In this document: piece by piece, positions 14,340-21,805 of the stretch
Layout: every line of letters starts with the position of its first letter
How positions within the stretch are numbered: the first letter of the stretch is position 1
Assembly (NCBI GenBank): GCA_949051815.1
Contig: CARQVR010000056.1
Location: 1 to 22,372 of the forward strand
Length of the DNA stretch: 22,372 bases
DNA from: an uncultured Lachnospiraceae bacterium
Lineage (GTDB): Bacteria; Bacillota; Clostridia; Lachnospirales; Lachnospiraceae
Direction of reading: 5' to 3'
Made by a program: the position numbers and the translations under genes
The notes under the pieces: generated by a model
Told to the model about the DNA's origin: nothing
The model's database searches: none
Seen by the model: the letters and a program-made list of their open reading frames with translations, nothing else

Positions 14340-14441
14340 GATAAAAGCAAAGCCCAAATGAGCAGGCCGGGAGTCAGTGCGGACTGCGGATGTGGGTGGC
14401 GGCTGTGAGTAAGCACAGCGCTAAGCAATCGGCTTTTATCA
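14339..14441 (+). promoter_or_regulatory. Structured leader of the ABC transporter operon
   Basis: TGATAAAAGC (14339-14348) and GCTTTTATCA (14432-14441) pair perfectly over 10 bp and enclose about 83 bases containing further helices, including GCTGTG (14402-14407) with CACAGC (14414-14419), and AGTC with GACT near 14371-14384. The closing stem ends 9 bases before the AGGAGG ribosome binding site. The shape is that of a multibranched leader RNA; it does not match a riboswitch class I recognise. Confidence 0.45.
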
Positions 14442-14461
14442 CATAAAAAGGAGGAAAAAGT

Positions 14462-15124
14462 ATGGCGATTTTGTCGACAAAAGACTTAAAAAAGGTATAC
14501 GGGTCAGGTGAGAATGAGGTGCAAGCGCTGGCCGGGGTAAATTTTCAGGTGGAAAAAGGGGAATTTGTGGCCATTGTGGGCACATCCGGCAGCGGGAAGA
14601 GCACGCTCCTTCACATGCTGGGCGGGCTTGACCGTCCGACTTCCGGCGGCGTCACGGTGGACGGCAAGGAAATCTTTACCTTAAAGGACGAAGAATTGAC
14701 TATATTTCGTCGCCGAAAGATTGGGTTTGTGTTCCAGAATTATAATCTGGTACCGGTGTTAAACGTCTACGAAAACATTCTTCTTCCGGTGCAGCTCGAC
14801 GGGGGCAGTCCCGACCAGGGATATATCAAAGAAATCATTGACACGCTGGGGTTGGCATCGAAGTTGAACAATCTGCCCAACAACCTCTCCGGCGGGCAGC
14901 AACAGAGAGTGGCTATCGCCCGCGCGTTGGCATCGAAGCCCGCCATTATTCTGGCTGACGAGCCGACGGGCAATCTGGACTCGAAGACCAGCCAGGATGT
15001 ATTAAGCCTGCTGAAAGTGACAGGGCAGAAATTCTCGCAGACCATTGTTATGATTACGCACAATGAGGCGATTGCGCAGATGGCGGACCGGGTGATTCGC
15101 ATAGAGGATGGGAAAATCGCGTGA
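14462..15124 (+). CDS. ABC transporter ATPase, MacB/LolD/BceA type
   Basis: A 220-residue ATPase of the family that works with FtsX-type permeases. Walker A is GTSGSGKST (about residue 40), followed by the family-typical HMLGGLDRPTSG, a Q loop at FVFQNYNLVPVLNVYENILLP, signature LSGGQQQR (about 142), Walker B ILADEPTGNLD (about 163) and switch histidine in MITHNEA. The length is standard. An AAGGAGG ribosome binding site lies 5-6 bases upstream of the ATG. The permease gene follows after 122 bases that contain competing hairpins. Together with the permease it probably forms a mechanotransmission complex that removes or detects antimicrobial peptides or other envelope ligands rather than a classical importer. 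Substrate is not visible. Confidence 0.95.
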   Translation: MAILSTKDLKKVYGSGENEVQALAGVNFQVEKGEFVAIVGTSGSGKSTLLHMLGGLDRPTSGGVTVDGKEIFTLKDEELTIFRRRKIGFVFQNYNLVPVLNVYENILLPVQLDGGSPDQGYIKEIIDTLGLASKLNNLPNNLSGGQQQRVAIARALASKPAIILADEPTGNLDSKTSQDVLSLLKVTGQKFSQTIVMITHNEAIAQMADRVIRIEDGKIA

Positions 15125-15151
15125 AAATTACTTCTAGCCGCTCATGCCAGA

Positions 15152-15212
15152 GGGCATTTTGCGGAGAAGTACTAAGTTTCACACCAGAGAATGCCCAAAA
15201 TACGGGCATTTT
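15152..15212 (+). promoter_or_regulatory. Alternative hairpins between ATPase and permease genes
   Basis: GGGCATTTT occurs at 15152-15160 and again at 15204-15212. Between them AGAATGCCC (15188-15196) can pair with either copy, giving two mutually exclusive stems of 9 bp with one or two G-U pairs. The 3' stem has a 7-base loop and is followed by TTCC only, so it is at best a weak terminator; it may set the ATPase-to-permease expression ratio. Confidence 0.45.
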
Positions 15213-15246
15213 CCGTGCAGGAAAACGGAGAGGAGAGAAGAACAGC

Positions 15247-17886
15247 ATGAATGTTTCCAACAGAAAAATCATCCGCCGTCTCAGCATAGCAAGCTTCAAG
15301 GCGGCGAAAATCAGAAATATGATCACGGTGGCGGCGATTGCGCTGACTACGATACTGTTTACAGTACTTTTTACGGTGGGCATGTCCATGAAGCACGGCT
15401 TTGAGCAGTCGAATTTCCGGCAGGCGGGCGGTTACAGCCACGGCGGGTTTAAGTATCTGACGAAGGAGCAGTTTGATGAATTAAAAGATGATCCGCTGAT
15501 TAAGGAATACGGAAATCGGATATTCTGTGGTATGCCGGAGAAGGAGCCTTTCCATAAAAGCCATGTGGAGGTCAGTTACTGCGACGAAAACACGGCAAAA
15601 TGGATGTTTTTGGAACCAATCGAAGGGCGGCTCCCCAAAGAGGGTACCAACGAGGCGGCTACGGATTTGAGAGTCCTCTCCCTGTTGGGGGTGGAGCCTG
15701 TCATCGGCAATGAGTTCACCATGACGTTTCTGGTGGATGGGGAGGAGACGACGGAAACCTTTACGCTGTGCGGCTATTGGGATTATGATGAAATAATCGT
15801 GGCAAACCATGTACTCATTCCCGAAAGCCGGACGCAGGAGATTTTTGAGAAGCTGGGTACGCAGGGTGAGGATGGCATGACCGGTTTCAGGAATTTGGAC
15901 GTGATGTTCAAAAACGCCTCCAACATAGAGGAAAATATGAATACCATTCTGGAGCGACATGGCTATCAGTCGGAAGGGTTGGATCAAGGGGATAACTATA
16001 TCCGAACTGGCGTTAACTGGGGTTATATGTCGGCACAGTTTGAGGATTCCCTTGATATTTCTACGGTGCTTGCCCTGGCTGCGGTGATGCTGCTGATTAT
16101 TTTTACGGGCTATCTGATTATCTACAATATTTTTCAGATATCGGTGTCAAACGACGTGCGGTTTTACGGGCTGTTAAAGACCATCGGTACCACGGGGCGG
16201 CAGATTAAGCGGATTATTTCCATGCAGGCGTTTCTGCTTTCGGCGCTGGGGATTCCGATCGGTCTGGCGCTGGGCTATGGTGTGGGCGTATTTATGACGG
16301 GCGTTGTGGTGTCCCGGCTGGATGGTATAGAGTTGACTTATTCGGTCAGTCCCGTCATCTTTCTGGGCGCAGCAGTCTTTTCGCTGGTGACGGTCTGGCT
16401 GTCCTGCCGGAAGCCCCGCAGGATGGCGGCGAAGATTTCCCCTGTGGAGGCGGTGCGCTACACGGAAGGAGCCGGAACGAAAAAGAAGAGCAGGAAAGGG
16501 GAGAAGGGCGCGTCCATCCTGCGCATGGCGATGGCGAACCTTGGCAGAAATAAGAGCAAGACCGCGATTACGGTCATTTCCATGTCCTTTGCGGTGGTGA
16601 TTCTGAATATTACTTTTATTCTGGCAAACGGCTTTGATATGGATAAATACTTAAAACGGGTGGTAGCAGATTTTATCATTGCACAAGCGCCTTATTTTCA
16701 GGCGTCTACCTTTGACAAGACAGGAATTTTGCCGGAGGAAGTTGTTTCGCAGATTGAGGCGCTTGACGGGGTGAAAGGCGGCAGGACTTATCAGAAAACA
16801 TTTGATGCGCAGGAGTTTGTCTCAGAGGAGTGGGTACGGAAGCAGAATGGAAAATATGGAAGTCCGGAGCAGGTGGACAGCTATGTGGAGATGCTGGAAA
16901 AGGTAGGCGACATGCGCGCCGACCGGGTGCAGCTTTACGGGATGGAAGACTTTGTGCTGGATAAGCTTCCTGTAATTGAAGGCGACCTCAGTAAGTTAAA
17001 AGAGGGCGGCAATTATGTGGCTGCTGTTTACAGTGACGACGACTACGGTAATCTCCATGAGGATTCCCACTGGGCGAAGCTGGGGGACAAAATAACCATC
17101 CGCTATGTGAAGGAGTATGAGTATTTTAACCCGGAAACCGGAGAGATTTACGGGGAGGACGAGGATCTAAGCGAAAGCAATAAGCCGTATCGGACGAGAG
17201 CCAAGATATATGAGGATAAGGCATATGAGGTAGCGGCTCTGGTGACTGTGCCGGGAAAGATTTCTTACCGCTATTATGGGGCGGATGAGTTCGTGATGGG
17301 CGCGGACACTTTTAAACGGGATTCCGGTACATCGGATATTCTCTATTACGCCTTTGACTGCGAGGACGACAAGGTGGCGCAGGTGGAACAGTGGATGCAG
17401 GACTTTGCGGGCGGGGACGACTCCATGTACGACTATGAGAGCAGGAAGAGTGAGGAGGAAGAGTTTTACGGTTTCCGCAATATGTTTGTGATGGTGGGCA
17501 GCGGCGCGGCGCTGATCGTAGGCATGGTCGGTATCCTGAATTTCTTAAATGCGATACTCACGGGCATTATGGCGAGGAAACGGGAGTTCGCGGTGCTGCA
17601 GTCTGTGGGCATGACAGGAAAACAGCTCAATCAGATGCTGATTACGGAGGGTATGGTGTTCGCGGGCAGTTCCATTGTGATTACCTTGATTCTGACCGTT
17701 GTCATGGGACCGCTGGCCAGTGACGTTTTGGAGGGGATGTTCTGGTTTTTCAGCTATCATCTGACCGTGACGCCAATCCTTGTGGTAGCGCCTGTGTTCC
17801 TCGCGATCGGAGCGGTGATTCCCTTATTTTCCTATCATTATGTAGCAAAACGGTCGGTGGTGGAAAGGCTCAGGGAAGCGGAATAG
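15247..17886 (+). CDS. FtsX-type ABC transporter permease, eight membrane segments
   Basis: An 879-residue permease. Membrane segments are predicted near 21-44, 274-300, 328-350, 366-388, 438-462, 746-770, 802-822 and 839-865. Large outer domains lie at about 45-265 and 463-740. FtsX-like domains end each half; the first contains FYGLLKTIGTTGRQIKRII and the second REFAVLQSVGMTGKQLNQML, the conserved coupling segment repeated in both halves. This duplicated layout is common in Clostridia and differs from the 10-segment BceB, which has one large loop. I choose ATG 15247, preceded by AGGAGAGAAG; the frame is open to 15121, but that part has no start with a good ribosome binding site. It pairs with the ATPase just upstream. 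The kinase at 13231 lacks a sensor domain, so this permease may provide the sensing surface. Confidence 0.93.
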   Translation: MNVSNRKIIRRLSIASFKAAKIRNMITVAAIALTTILFTVLFTVGMSMKHGFEQSNFRQAGGYSHGGFKYLTKEQFDELKDDPLIKEYGNRIFCGMPEKEPFHKSHVEVSYCDENTAKWMFLEPIEGRLPKEGTNEAATDLRVLSLLGVEPVIGNEFTMTFLVDGEETTETFTLCGYWDYDEIIVANHVLIPESRTQEIFEKLGTQGEDGMTGFRNLDVMFKNASNIEENMNTILERHGYQSEGLDQGDNYIRTGVNWGYMSAQFEDSLDISTVLALAAVMLLIIFTGYLIIYNIFQISVSNDVRFYGLLKTIGTTGRQIKRIISMQAFLLSALGIPIGLALGYGVGVFMTGVVVSRLDGIELTYSVSPVIFLGAAVFSLVTVWLSCRKPRRMAAKISPVEAVRYTEGAGTKKKSRKGEKGASILRMAMANLGRNKSKTAITVISMSFAVVILNITFILANGFDMDKYLKRVVADFIIAQAPYFQASTFDKTGILPEEVVSQIEALDGVKGGRTYQKTFDAQEFVSEEWVRKQNGKYGSPEQVDSYVEMLEKVGDMRADRVQLYGMEDFVLDKLPVIEGDLSKLKEGGNYVAAVYSDDDYGNLHEDSHWAKLGDKITIRYVKEYEYFNPETGEIYGEDEDLSESNKPYRTRAKIYEDKAYEVAALVTVPGKISYRYYGADEFVMGADTFKRDSGTSDILYYAFDCEDDKVAQVEQWMQDFAGGDDSMYDYESRKSEEEEFYGFRNMFVMVGSGAALIVGMVGILNFLNAILTGIMARKREFAVLQSVGMTGKQLNQMLITEGMVFAGSSIVITLILTVVMGPLASDVLEGMFWFFSYHLTVTPILVVAPVFLAIGAVIPLFSYHYVAKRSVVERLREAE

Positions 17887-17903
17887 TAAACTTAATATAT
17901 GCA

Positions 17904-17948
17904 AAATGAACTCCCGGTCGGATAAATGTCCGAAAGTCATATTCATTT
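17904..17948 (+). terminator. Possible terminator of the transporter operon
   Basis: AAATGAA (17904-17910) can pair with TTCATTT (17942-17948), and inside it TCGGA (17918-17922) with TCCGA (17929-17933). A short T-rich stretch (TTTCTTT) follows. The stem is interrupted, so this is a weak call. Confidence 0.35.
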
Positions 17949-17970
17949 CTTTGCTCCAATCGTATATAAT
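17942..17970 (+). promoter_or_regulatory. Putative promoter of the flagellin gene
   Basis: A perfect -10 TATAAT (17965-17970) lies 17 bases after TTCATT (17942-17947), a poor -35. No sigma-28 (TAAA, 15 bases, GCCGATAA) promoter was found upstream, which is unusual for a flagellin. Confidence 0.4.
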
Positions 17971-18027
17971 AGATACAATATAGCTAAAAGGGATAAGGAT
18001 GCGGGCTTTAGGATCGGGAGGGAGCTT

Positions 18028-19479
18028 ATGGTTATAAAGCACAATTTATCTGCAATGAACGCGGATAGAATGTTTGGTAAAACAGAAAAGACAAAGAGTA
18101 AAAATATGGAAAAGCTCTCGTCGGGTTATAAGATTAACCGCGCGGCAGATGATGCGGCAGGGCTTTCTATATCCGAGAAGATGAGAAGACAGATCCGGGG
18201 ACTCACGCAGGCGTCCGCCAATTCCCAGGAAGGTATTTCACTGGTACAGATTGCCGACGGTGCGATGGCAGAAGTACATGATATGCTCCATCGGGGATCG
18301 GAACTGTGCATTAAGGCGGCAACGGGGACGTTAACGCTTCAGGACCGGAGCGCAATTCAAATGGAAATAGACCAGCTGCTGAAGGAAATAAACGAAATCG
18401 GCGTAAGGACGACTTATAATGAGATACCGATTCTTCAGGGGAGCGCGCCGCAGCTTGTGGAAGGCGATCCGTCGATCATTGCAGTCGGGGGTCTGCCCAA
18501 ATGGGTTCCCGTAGGTTCGAAAAATAATCTGAATGAAGAGTATACCACGCAGGAGACGTTTAAATATACGGATGTCAATGGTAATCCGGCGACACAGCTG
18601 GTCAGTATTACTCACGAGGCCGCGACGATAGATTTCAGGCAGTTTAACGGGTCACAGAGCCAGATTAACGAATTGATCGGAAACGGTTTTTACTGTACCT
18701 GTTGTACCTGTACCAGACATTATAGTATCCGGTTTACTGGAGGAACTTCCAGCAGCATAGAGACCAGCGGTACTCATTTCATATATAATATTGGAATTGA
18801 GGGAGCCAAGAATGCCAGTGAATTGATACAGCGTATTTTACAGGGGACGGATAACGGTAATCCCCGTGGTCATTTTACGAATATGGTAGAGGATAACGGT
18901 AAATTAGTTATCTATGATGACAGATCCAATACGGCAAGGCCTACTTTGCCGGTCGGTAATGGGACTACGCTTGGAATCTGGGACGGATGGAAGAATCCTC
19001 AGTTTTATATTACGGCACATGACAAATACGGGCGGTTTGGTCCAGGTGTTGCCCTTTCGATTGATGAAATGGACGATTATATCAAGAAAAACTGGGTTCA
19101 TATTCAGATGGGAGCCGAAGCGGGACAGCACCTTGATATAGCGTTGCCCTTTATTTCGGCACCGGTGATGGGAGTCAGTCAGGTGGATGTAACAACGCAG
19201 GACGGAGCCAGTGCCGGAATTGACGCCTTTAAGCATGCAGTGGAATATGTGAGCGGAGAAAGAAGCCGGATGGGAGCGTACCAAAACCGCTTGGAACATA
19301 TCATTAACAATTTGGATAATATAGTTGAAAATACGCAGGCGTCTGAATCGTGGATCCGCGATGCTGACGTGGCGAAAGTGATGGTTGAGTTTGTAACAAA
19401 TCAGGTTTTATCACAGACAGGGCAGTTTATGCTGGCGCAGAGCAATCAAAACAGGGAAGGGATATTAAGCCTGCTGTAA
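18028..19479 (+). CDS. Flagellin with a cysteine cluster in the variable domain
   Basis: A 483-residue flagellin. The N-terminal D0/D1 region (about 1-150) is typical: KHNLSAMNADRM, then KLSSGYKINRAADDAAGLSISEKMR, then QDRSAIQMEIDQLLKEIN. The C-terminal D0 region (about 415-483) has RLEHIINNLDNIVENTQASESWIRDADVAKVMVEF in overlapping form and ends with the family-like QSNQNREGILSLL. The variable middle carries C223, C225, C226 and C228 in the pattern CxCCxC next to RH, plus C94 in D1; flagellins usually have few or no cysteines. A GGGAGGGAG ribosome binding site lies just before ATG 18028; the open frame begins earlier but lacks a good start. It stands alone apart from the FliY-like gene 180 bases downstream, so it is probably an accessory flagellin. 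It would be exported through the flagellar type III system and polymerise in the filament. Confidence 0.93.
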   Translation: MVIKHNLSAMNADRMFGKTEKTKSKNMEKLSSGYKINRAADDAAGLSISEKMRRQIRGLTQASANSQEGISLVQIADGAMAEVHDMLHRGSELCIKAATGTLTLQDRSAIQMEIDQLLKEINEIGVRTTYNEIPILQGSAPQLVEGDPSIIAVGGLPKWVPVGSKNNLNEEYTTQETFKYTDVNGNPATQLVSITHEAATIDFRQFNGSQSQINELIGNGFYCTCCTCTRHYSIRFTGGTSSSIETSGTHFIYNIGIEGAKNASELIQRILQGTDNGNPRGHFTNMVEDNGKLVIYDDRSNTARPTLPVGNGTTLGIWDGWKNPQFYITAHDKYGRFGPGVALSIDEMDDYIKKNWVHIQMGAEAGQHLDIALPFISAPVMGVSQVDVTTQDGASAGIDAFKHAVEYVSGERSRMGAYQNRLEHIINNLDNIVENTQASESWIRDADVAKVMVEFVTNQVLSQTGQFMLAQSNQNREGILSLL

Positions 19480-19568
19480 TAATCAGGGAAAATGAATCTT
19501 TTCTACTCAATTATAAATATACAATATGACAGTAAAAATATTTTCCGCTACATTTTTCCAATAAGAGG

Positions 19569-19598
19569 TTGCGCGAAGGGTTAAAGATGCGGTATAGT
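19569..19598 (+). promoter_or_regulatory. Putative promoter of the FliY-like gene
   Basis: TTGCGC (19569-19574) and TATAGT (19593-19598) are separated by 18 bases. The predicted start is about 55 bases upstream of the gene. No clear terminator separates it from the flagellin, so some read-through is possible. Confidence 0.45.
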
Positions 19599-19658
19599 AT
19601 AGTAGAAGAATTACCATCGGCATAATGCGATTATTTATGAGAAGGATGTAACAGACGT

Positions 19659-20261
19659 ATGGGACAACTGGCACCATTAGATCAGGATAAAATGGCGGAG
19701 GCAGCACATATTTGCATGTCTCATTCCGCGACCTCATTAAATACACTGACGAGACAGGTTATTAAGGTCAGCCCGCCTTCGGTGAAGCTTGTGAACAGCG
19801 CGGATATTAAAAATATTCTGGTGGCGTTTGGGTTGGGCAGTGTCACGGTACAGATTGATTACAAGGACGATTTTCATGGCAATAATCTTTTAATGCTCAA
19901 GGAAAATGACGTTAAGGTAATCATGGATCTGATGATGGGCGGACCGGGGACGGCGGCTCCCGGCGAGCTAAACGAAATGCATCTGTCCTGTGTGTCGGAG
20001 GTCATGAACCAGATGATGGGTTCTTCGGCTATCTCTCTTACGGAGATGATTAACAAAACAGTGGATATCAATCCGCCAAAGGCAACCTTAGTAAACGCGA
20101 AAGAGGACGTAGACTCCATAGACATTCTTCCTTTTCCCGGAGATCAGATGGTGATTATCCTTTCCCGCTTCGAAGCGGTGAAGATGTTCAAGGGGATTAT
20201 GATCCGTATTTTCCCGGTAGAAGAGACGAGATTTATCTGCGATAATTTTAAAACGCGTTAA
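19659..20261 (+). CDS. CheC-domain protein resembling the N-terminal part of FliY
   Basis: A 200-residue protein that aligns with the CheC-like phosphatase part of FliY, the flagellar switch protein of Gram-positive bacteria. Two CheC half-sites are visible. The first (about residues 13-27, MAEAAHICMSHSATSL) keeps the Glu but has His where Asn is usual (E..N). The second (about 106-125, VSEVMNQMMGSSAISL) keeps both Glu and Asn and is followed by DINPPKATL. Between them is the conserved FHGNNLLMLKENDVKVIMDLMMGG. The C-terminal FliN/SpoA domain of FliY and the N-terminal CheY-binding peptide are absent, so it cannot build the C-ring and may act as a stand-alone CheY-P phosphatase with one active site. 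The ribosome binding site (GAAGGA) is 12 bases from the ATG, somewhat far. It follows the flagellin gene. Confidence 0.82.
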   Translation: MGQLAPLDQDKMAEAAHICMSHSATSLNTLTRQVIKVSPPSVKLVNSADIKNILVAFGLGSVTVQIDYKDDFHGNNLLMLKENDVKVIMDLMMGGPGTAAPGELNEMHLSCVSEVMNQMMGSSAISLTEMINKTVDINPPKATLVNAKEDVDSIDILPFPGDQMVIILSRFEAVKMFKGIMIRIFPVEETRFICDNFKTR

Positions 20262-20368
20262 ATGTAAGGCGCAGGATCATCAATGTTTGTGTGAGAGGAA
20301 ACAATAATTTTGTAAGGGGTATTTTTCAGGAATCGCTTTTTCAGACATCTTATATCCGCGAACAACGA

Positions 20369-20437
20369 GCCAAGCAGCCATGCTTGCATGGATATTTGGC
20401 GACTGTCGTGAGAGTCAGAACCGACAGGGTTCTGACT
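20369..20437. repeat. Intergenic palindromic element
   Basis: Two hairpins lie in tandem. The first is CCATG (20378-20382) with CATGG (20387-20391), enclosed by GCCAA (20369-20373) and TTGGC (20396-20400). The second is a perfect 10-bp stem, AGTCAGAACC (20413-20422) with GGTTCTGACT (20428-20437), with a 5-base loop. No coding sequence is convincing here. It sits in the 378-base gap between the FliY-like and CarD-like genes and looks like a dispersed palindromic element; the trailing AAATTTTC is too weak for a sure terminator. I see nothing else in 20262-20368 or 20438-20512. Confidence 0.5.
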
Positions 20438-20512
20438 GGCAAATTTTCACAACAGAAGAGACGGCTTATACCATAAAATGTGCCAAAAATGATTTTCCAT
20501 TCCGAAATGTAC

Positions 20513-20541
20513 TTACGAGGAAGTTTTTAAAGTGTTACAAT
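20513..20541 (+). promoter_or_regulatory. Probable promoter of the CarD-like gene
   Basis: TTACGA (20513-20518) and TACAAT (20536-20541) are separated by 17 bases. The same -35 hexamer and spacing occur before the ABC exporter at 9002. The leader would be about 90 bases. Confidence 0.5.
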
Positions 20542-20639
20542 GTAGTTAGGGGTACTGCGGATTGGTGTGCCACAATTATGGAGGAGCCGCCGCAATTGGA
20601 GCTGTCAACTGGCAAGGGTTAGAAAATTTGGAGGGTGCT

Positions 20640-21155
20640 ATGTTTGAGAAGGGAGAACTGATCATGTGCGGCGGACACGGTGTCTGTCGCGTTATTGACA
20701 TTACGGGGAATCCGATTGACAGGTCGGATTCAAAGAAAAAGTATTATGTGCTGGAGCCGGTTTTTGAGAAAGCCAGTACGATTTATACGCCTGTGGACAA
20801 TGAAAAGATTGTCATGCGCAGGATTATGAACAGGGAAGAGGCGGAGAAGCTGATTGCGCATATCGAGGAGATCGATACCGTGTGGGTTCAGGAGGAGAAA
20901 CGCAGGGAGCAGACTTACAAGGAGGCGATCCGTACCTACGATTCCCGGAGTCTTGTGCAGATCATCAAGACGCTTTACCAACGGAAGAGGAGCCGTATCA
21001 ATGAAGGCAAGAAAGTTCTTTCTTCTGATGAACAATATCTGCATAAGGCGGAAGAACTGCTTTACAGCGAAATGTCTCTGGCGCTCTCCATACCGAAGGA
21101 CGAGGTGGAGTCTTATATAGCTAAGGCGGTGGACAAGCGGAAAGTTACGGTATAA
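20640..21155 (+). CDS. CarD-family RNA polymerase-binding regulator
   Basis: A 171-residue protein. Residues about 1-60 form the CarD/TRCF RNA polymerase interaction domain: FEKGELIMCGGHGVCRVIDI, then YYVLEPVFEKASTIYTPVDN. Residues about 65-165 are a helical C-terminal region, with RIMNREEAEKLIAHI followed by a charged helix and LSSDEQYLHKAEELLYSEMSLAL, the pattern typical of bacterial CarD-like proteins. Such proteins bind the polymerase beta subunit and stabilise the open promoter complex, or act as global growth regulators. I choose ATG 20640 because GGAGG (20630-20634) sits 5 bases upstream; the frame is open earlier but without a good start. It has its own promoter and a strong terminator, so it is a single-gene unit. 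The family call is firm; the regulon is unknown. Confidence 0.92.
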   Translation: MFEKGELIMCGGHGVCRVIDITGNPIDRSDSKKKYYVLEPVFEKASTIYTPVDNEKIVMRRIMNREEAEKLIAHIEEIDTVWVQEEKRREQTYKEAIRTYDSRSLVQIIKTLYQRKRSRINEGKKVLSSDEQYLHKAEELLYSEMSLALSIPKDEVESYIAKAVDKRKVTV

Positions 21156-21171
21156 AGATTAGGAAGCAGAA

Positions 21172-21204
21172 GGGCAGAAGACGAAAGTTTTCTGCTCTTT
21201 CTTT
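21172..21204 (+). terminator. Intrinsic terminator of the CarD-like gene
   Basis: GGGCAGAAGAC (21172-21182) and GTTTTCTGCTC (21187-21197) pair over 11 bp with two G-U pairs around a GAAA tetraloop, followed by TTTCTTT (21198-21204). The hairpin starts 16 bases after the stop codon. Confidence 0.9.
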
Positions 21205-21349
21205 ATATAATAGGAAATTGCGAGACCGCGAATCCGGTCCCGGGAGTTAATTCCGCAGGCATTTACTCCGTGGCACCTTTTGGCGGGCGTCGGCGTGTTA
21301 TAAGTAGAAGCTTCAAAAACGGTCCATGGATTGGGAAAGGTGAAAATTT

Positions 21350-21805
21350 ATGACAATAGAGGAAGTGGTGACAAAATACAGTCCCATGCTCTACAGGATC
21401 TGTGTGGTTATGCTCGGCAACGAGGCGGACGCGCAGGATGCGGTGCAGGATACGATTTGCAGATACCTGGAATGCAGGAAAGAATTTCGGGACGGGGAAC
21501 ATGAAAAGGCATGGCTGATCAAGGTAGCCCAAAACCGGTGCCGCGATATGCGGCGGTTTCAGATGAGGCATCCGCAGGTGGCGATTGACGAGATCACGGC
21601 GAGCTATGAAAATCCCGAATACAGTCAGGTGCTGGCGGAACTGGTAGCTCTGCCCCTCCCGGTAAAGGCGGCGGTGTATCTGCATTATATAGAAGGATAT
21701 AAAACCGCAGAAGTGTCGGAAATACTTGGAATTTCCGTTAATGCGGTGAAAAAACGTCTGCAGAGAGGACGGAAACTGCTTCGTCTGCGGCTGGAGGAAG
21801 AGTGA
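21350..21805 (+). CDS. ECF RNA polymerase sigma factor (second)
   Basis: A 151-residue sigma factor. Region 2 (about 5-70) carries SPMLYRICVVMLGNEADAQDAVQDTICRYLE, then KAWLIKVAQNRCRDMRR. Region 4 (about 100-150) carries LPVKAAVYLHYIEGYKTAEVSEILGISVNAVKKRLQRGRKLLR. It is at the short end of the family range but complete. AAAGG lies upstream of the ATG at normal distance. It is not a close copy of the sigma factor at 1169. A membrane protein gene starts at its stop codon (TGATG), so the pair forms a sigma/anti-sigma unit. I found no ECF-type promoter in the upstream gap (21205-21349), which holds only GC-rich sequence with short inverted repeats such as GGAGT/ACTCC. Confidence 0.95.
   Translation: MTIEEVVTKYSPMLYRICVVMLGNEADAQDAVQDTICRYLECRKEFRDGEHEKAWLIKVAQNRCRDMRRFQMRHPQVAIDEITASYENPEYSQVLAELVALPLPVKAAVYLHYIEGYKTAEVSEILGISVNAVKKRLQRGRKLLRLRLEEE

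Noticed and set aside
14339..14441. Known riboswitch such as cobalamin or c-di-GMP type
   Set aside because: The conserved core sequences of those classes are not present; only the general multibranch shape is seen.
17887..18027. Sigma-28 promoter for the flagellin
   Set aside because: TAAA- and CGGATAA-like pieces are present, but the spacing is about 25 bases instead of about 15.
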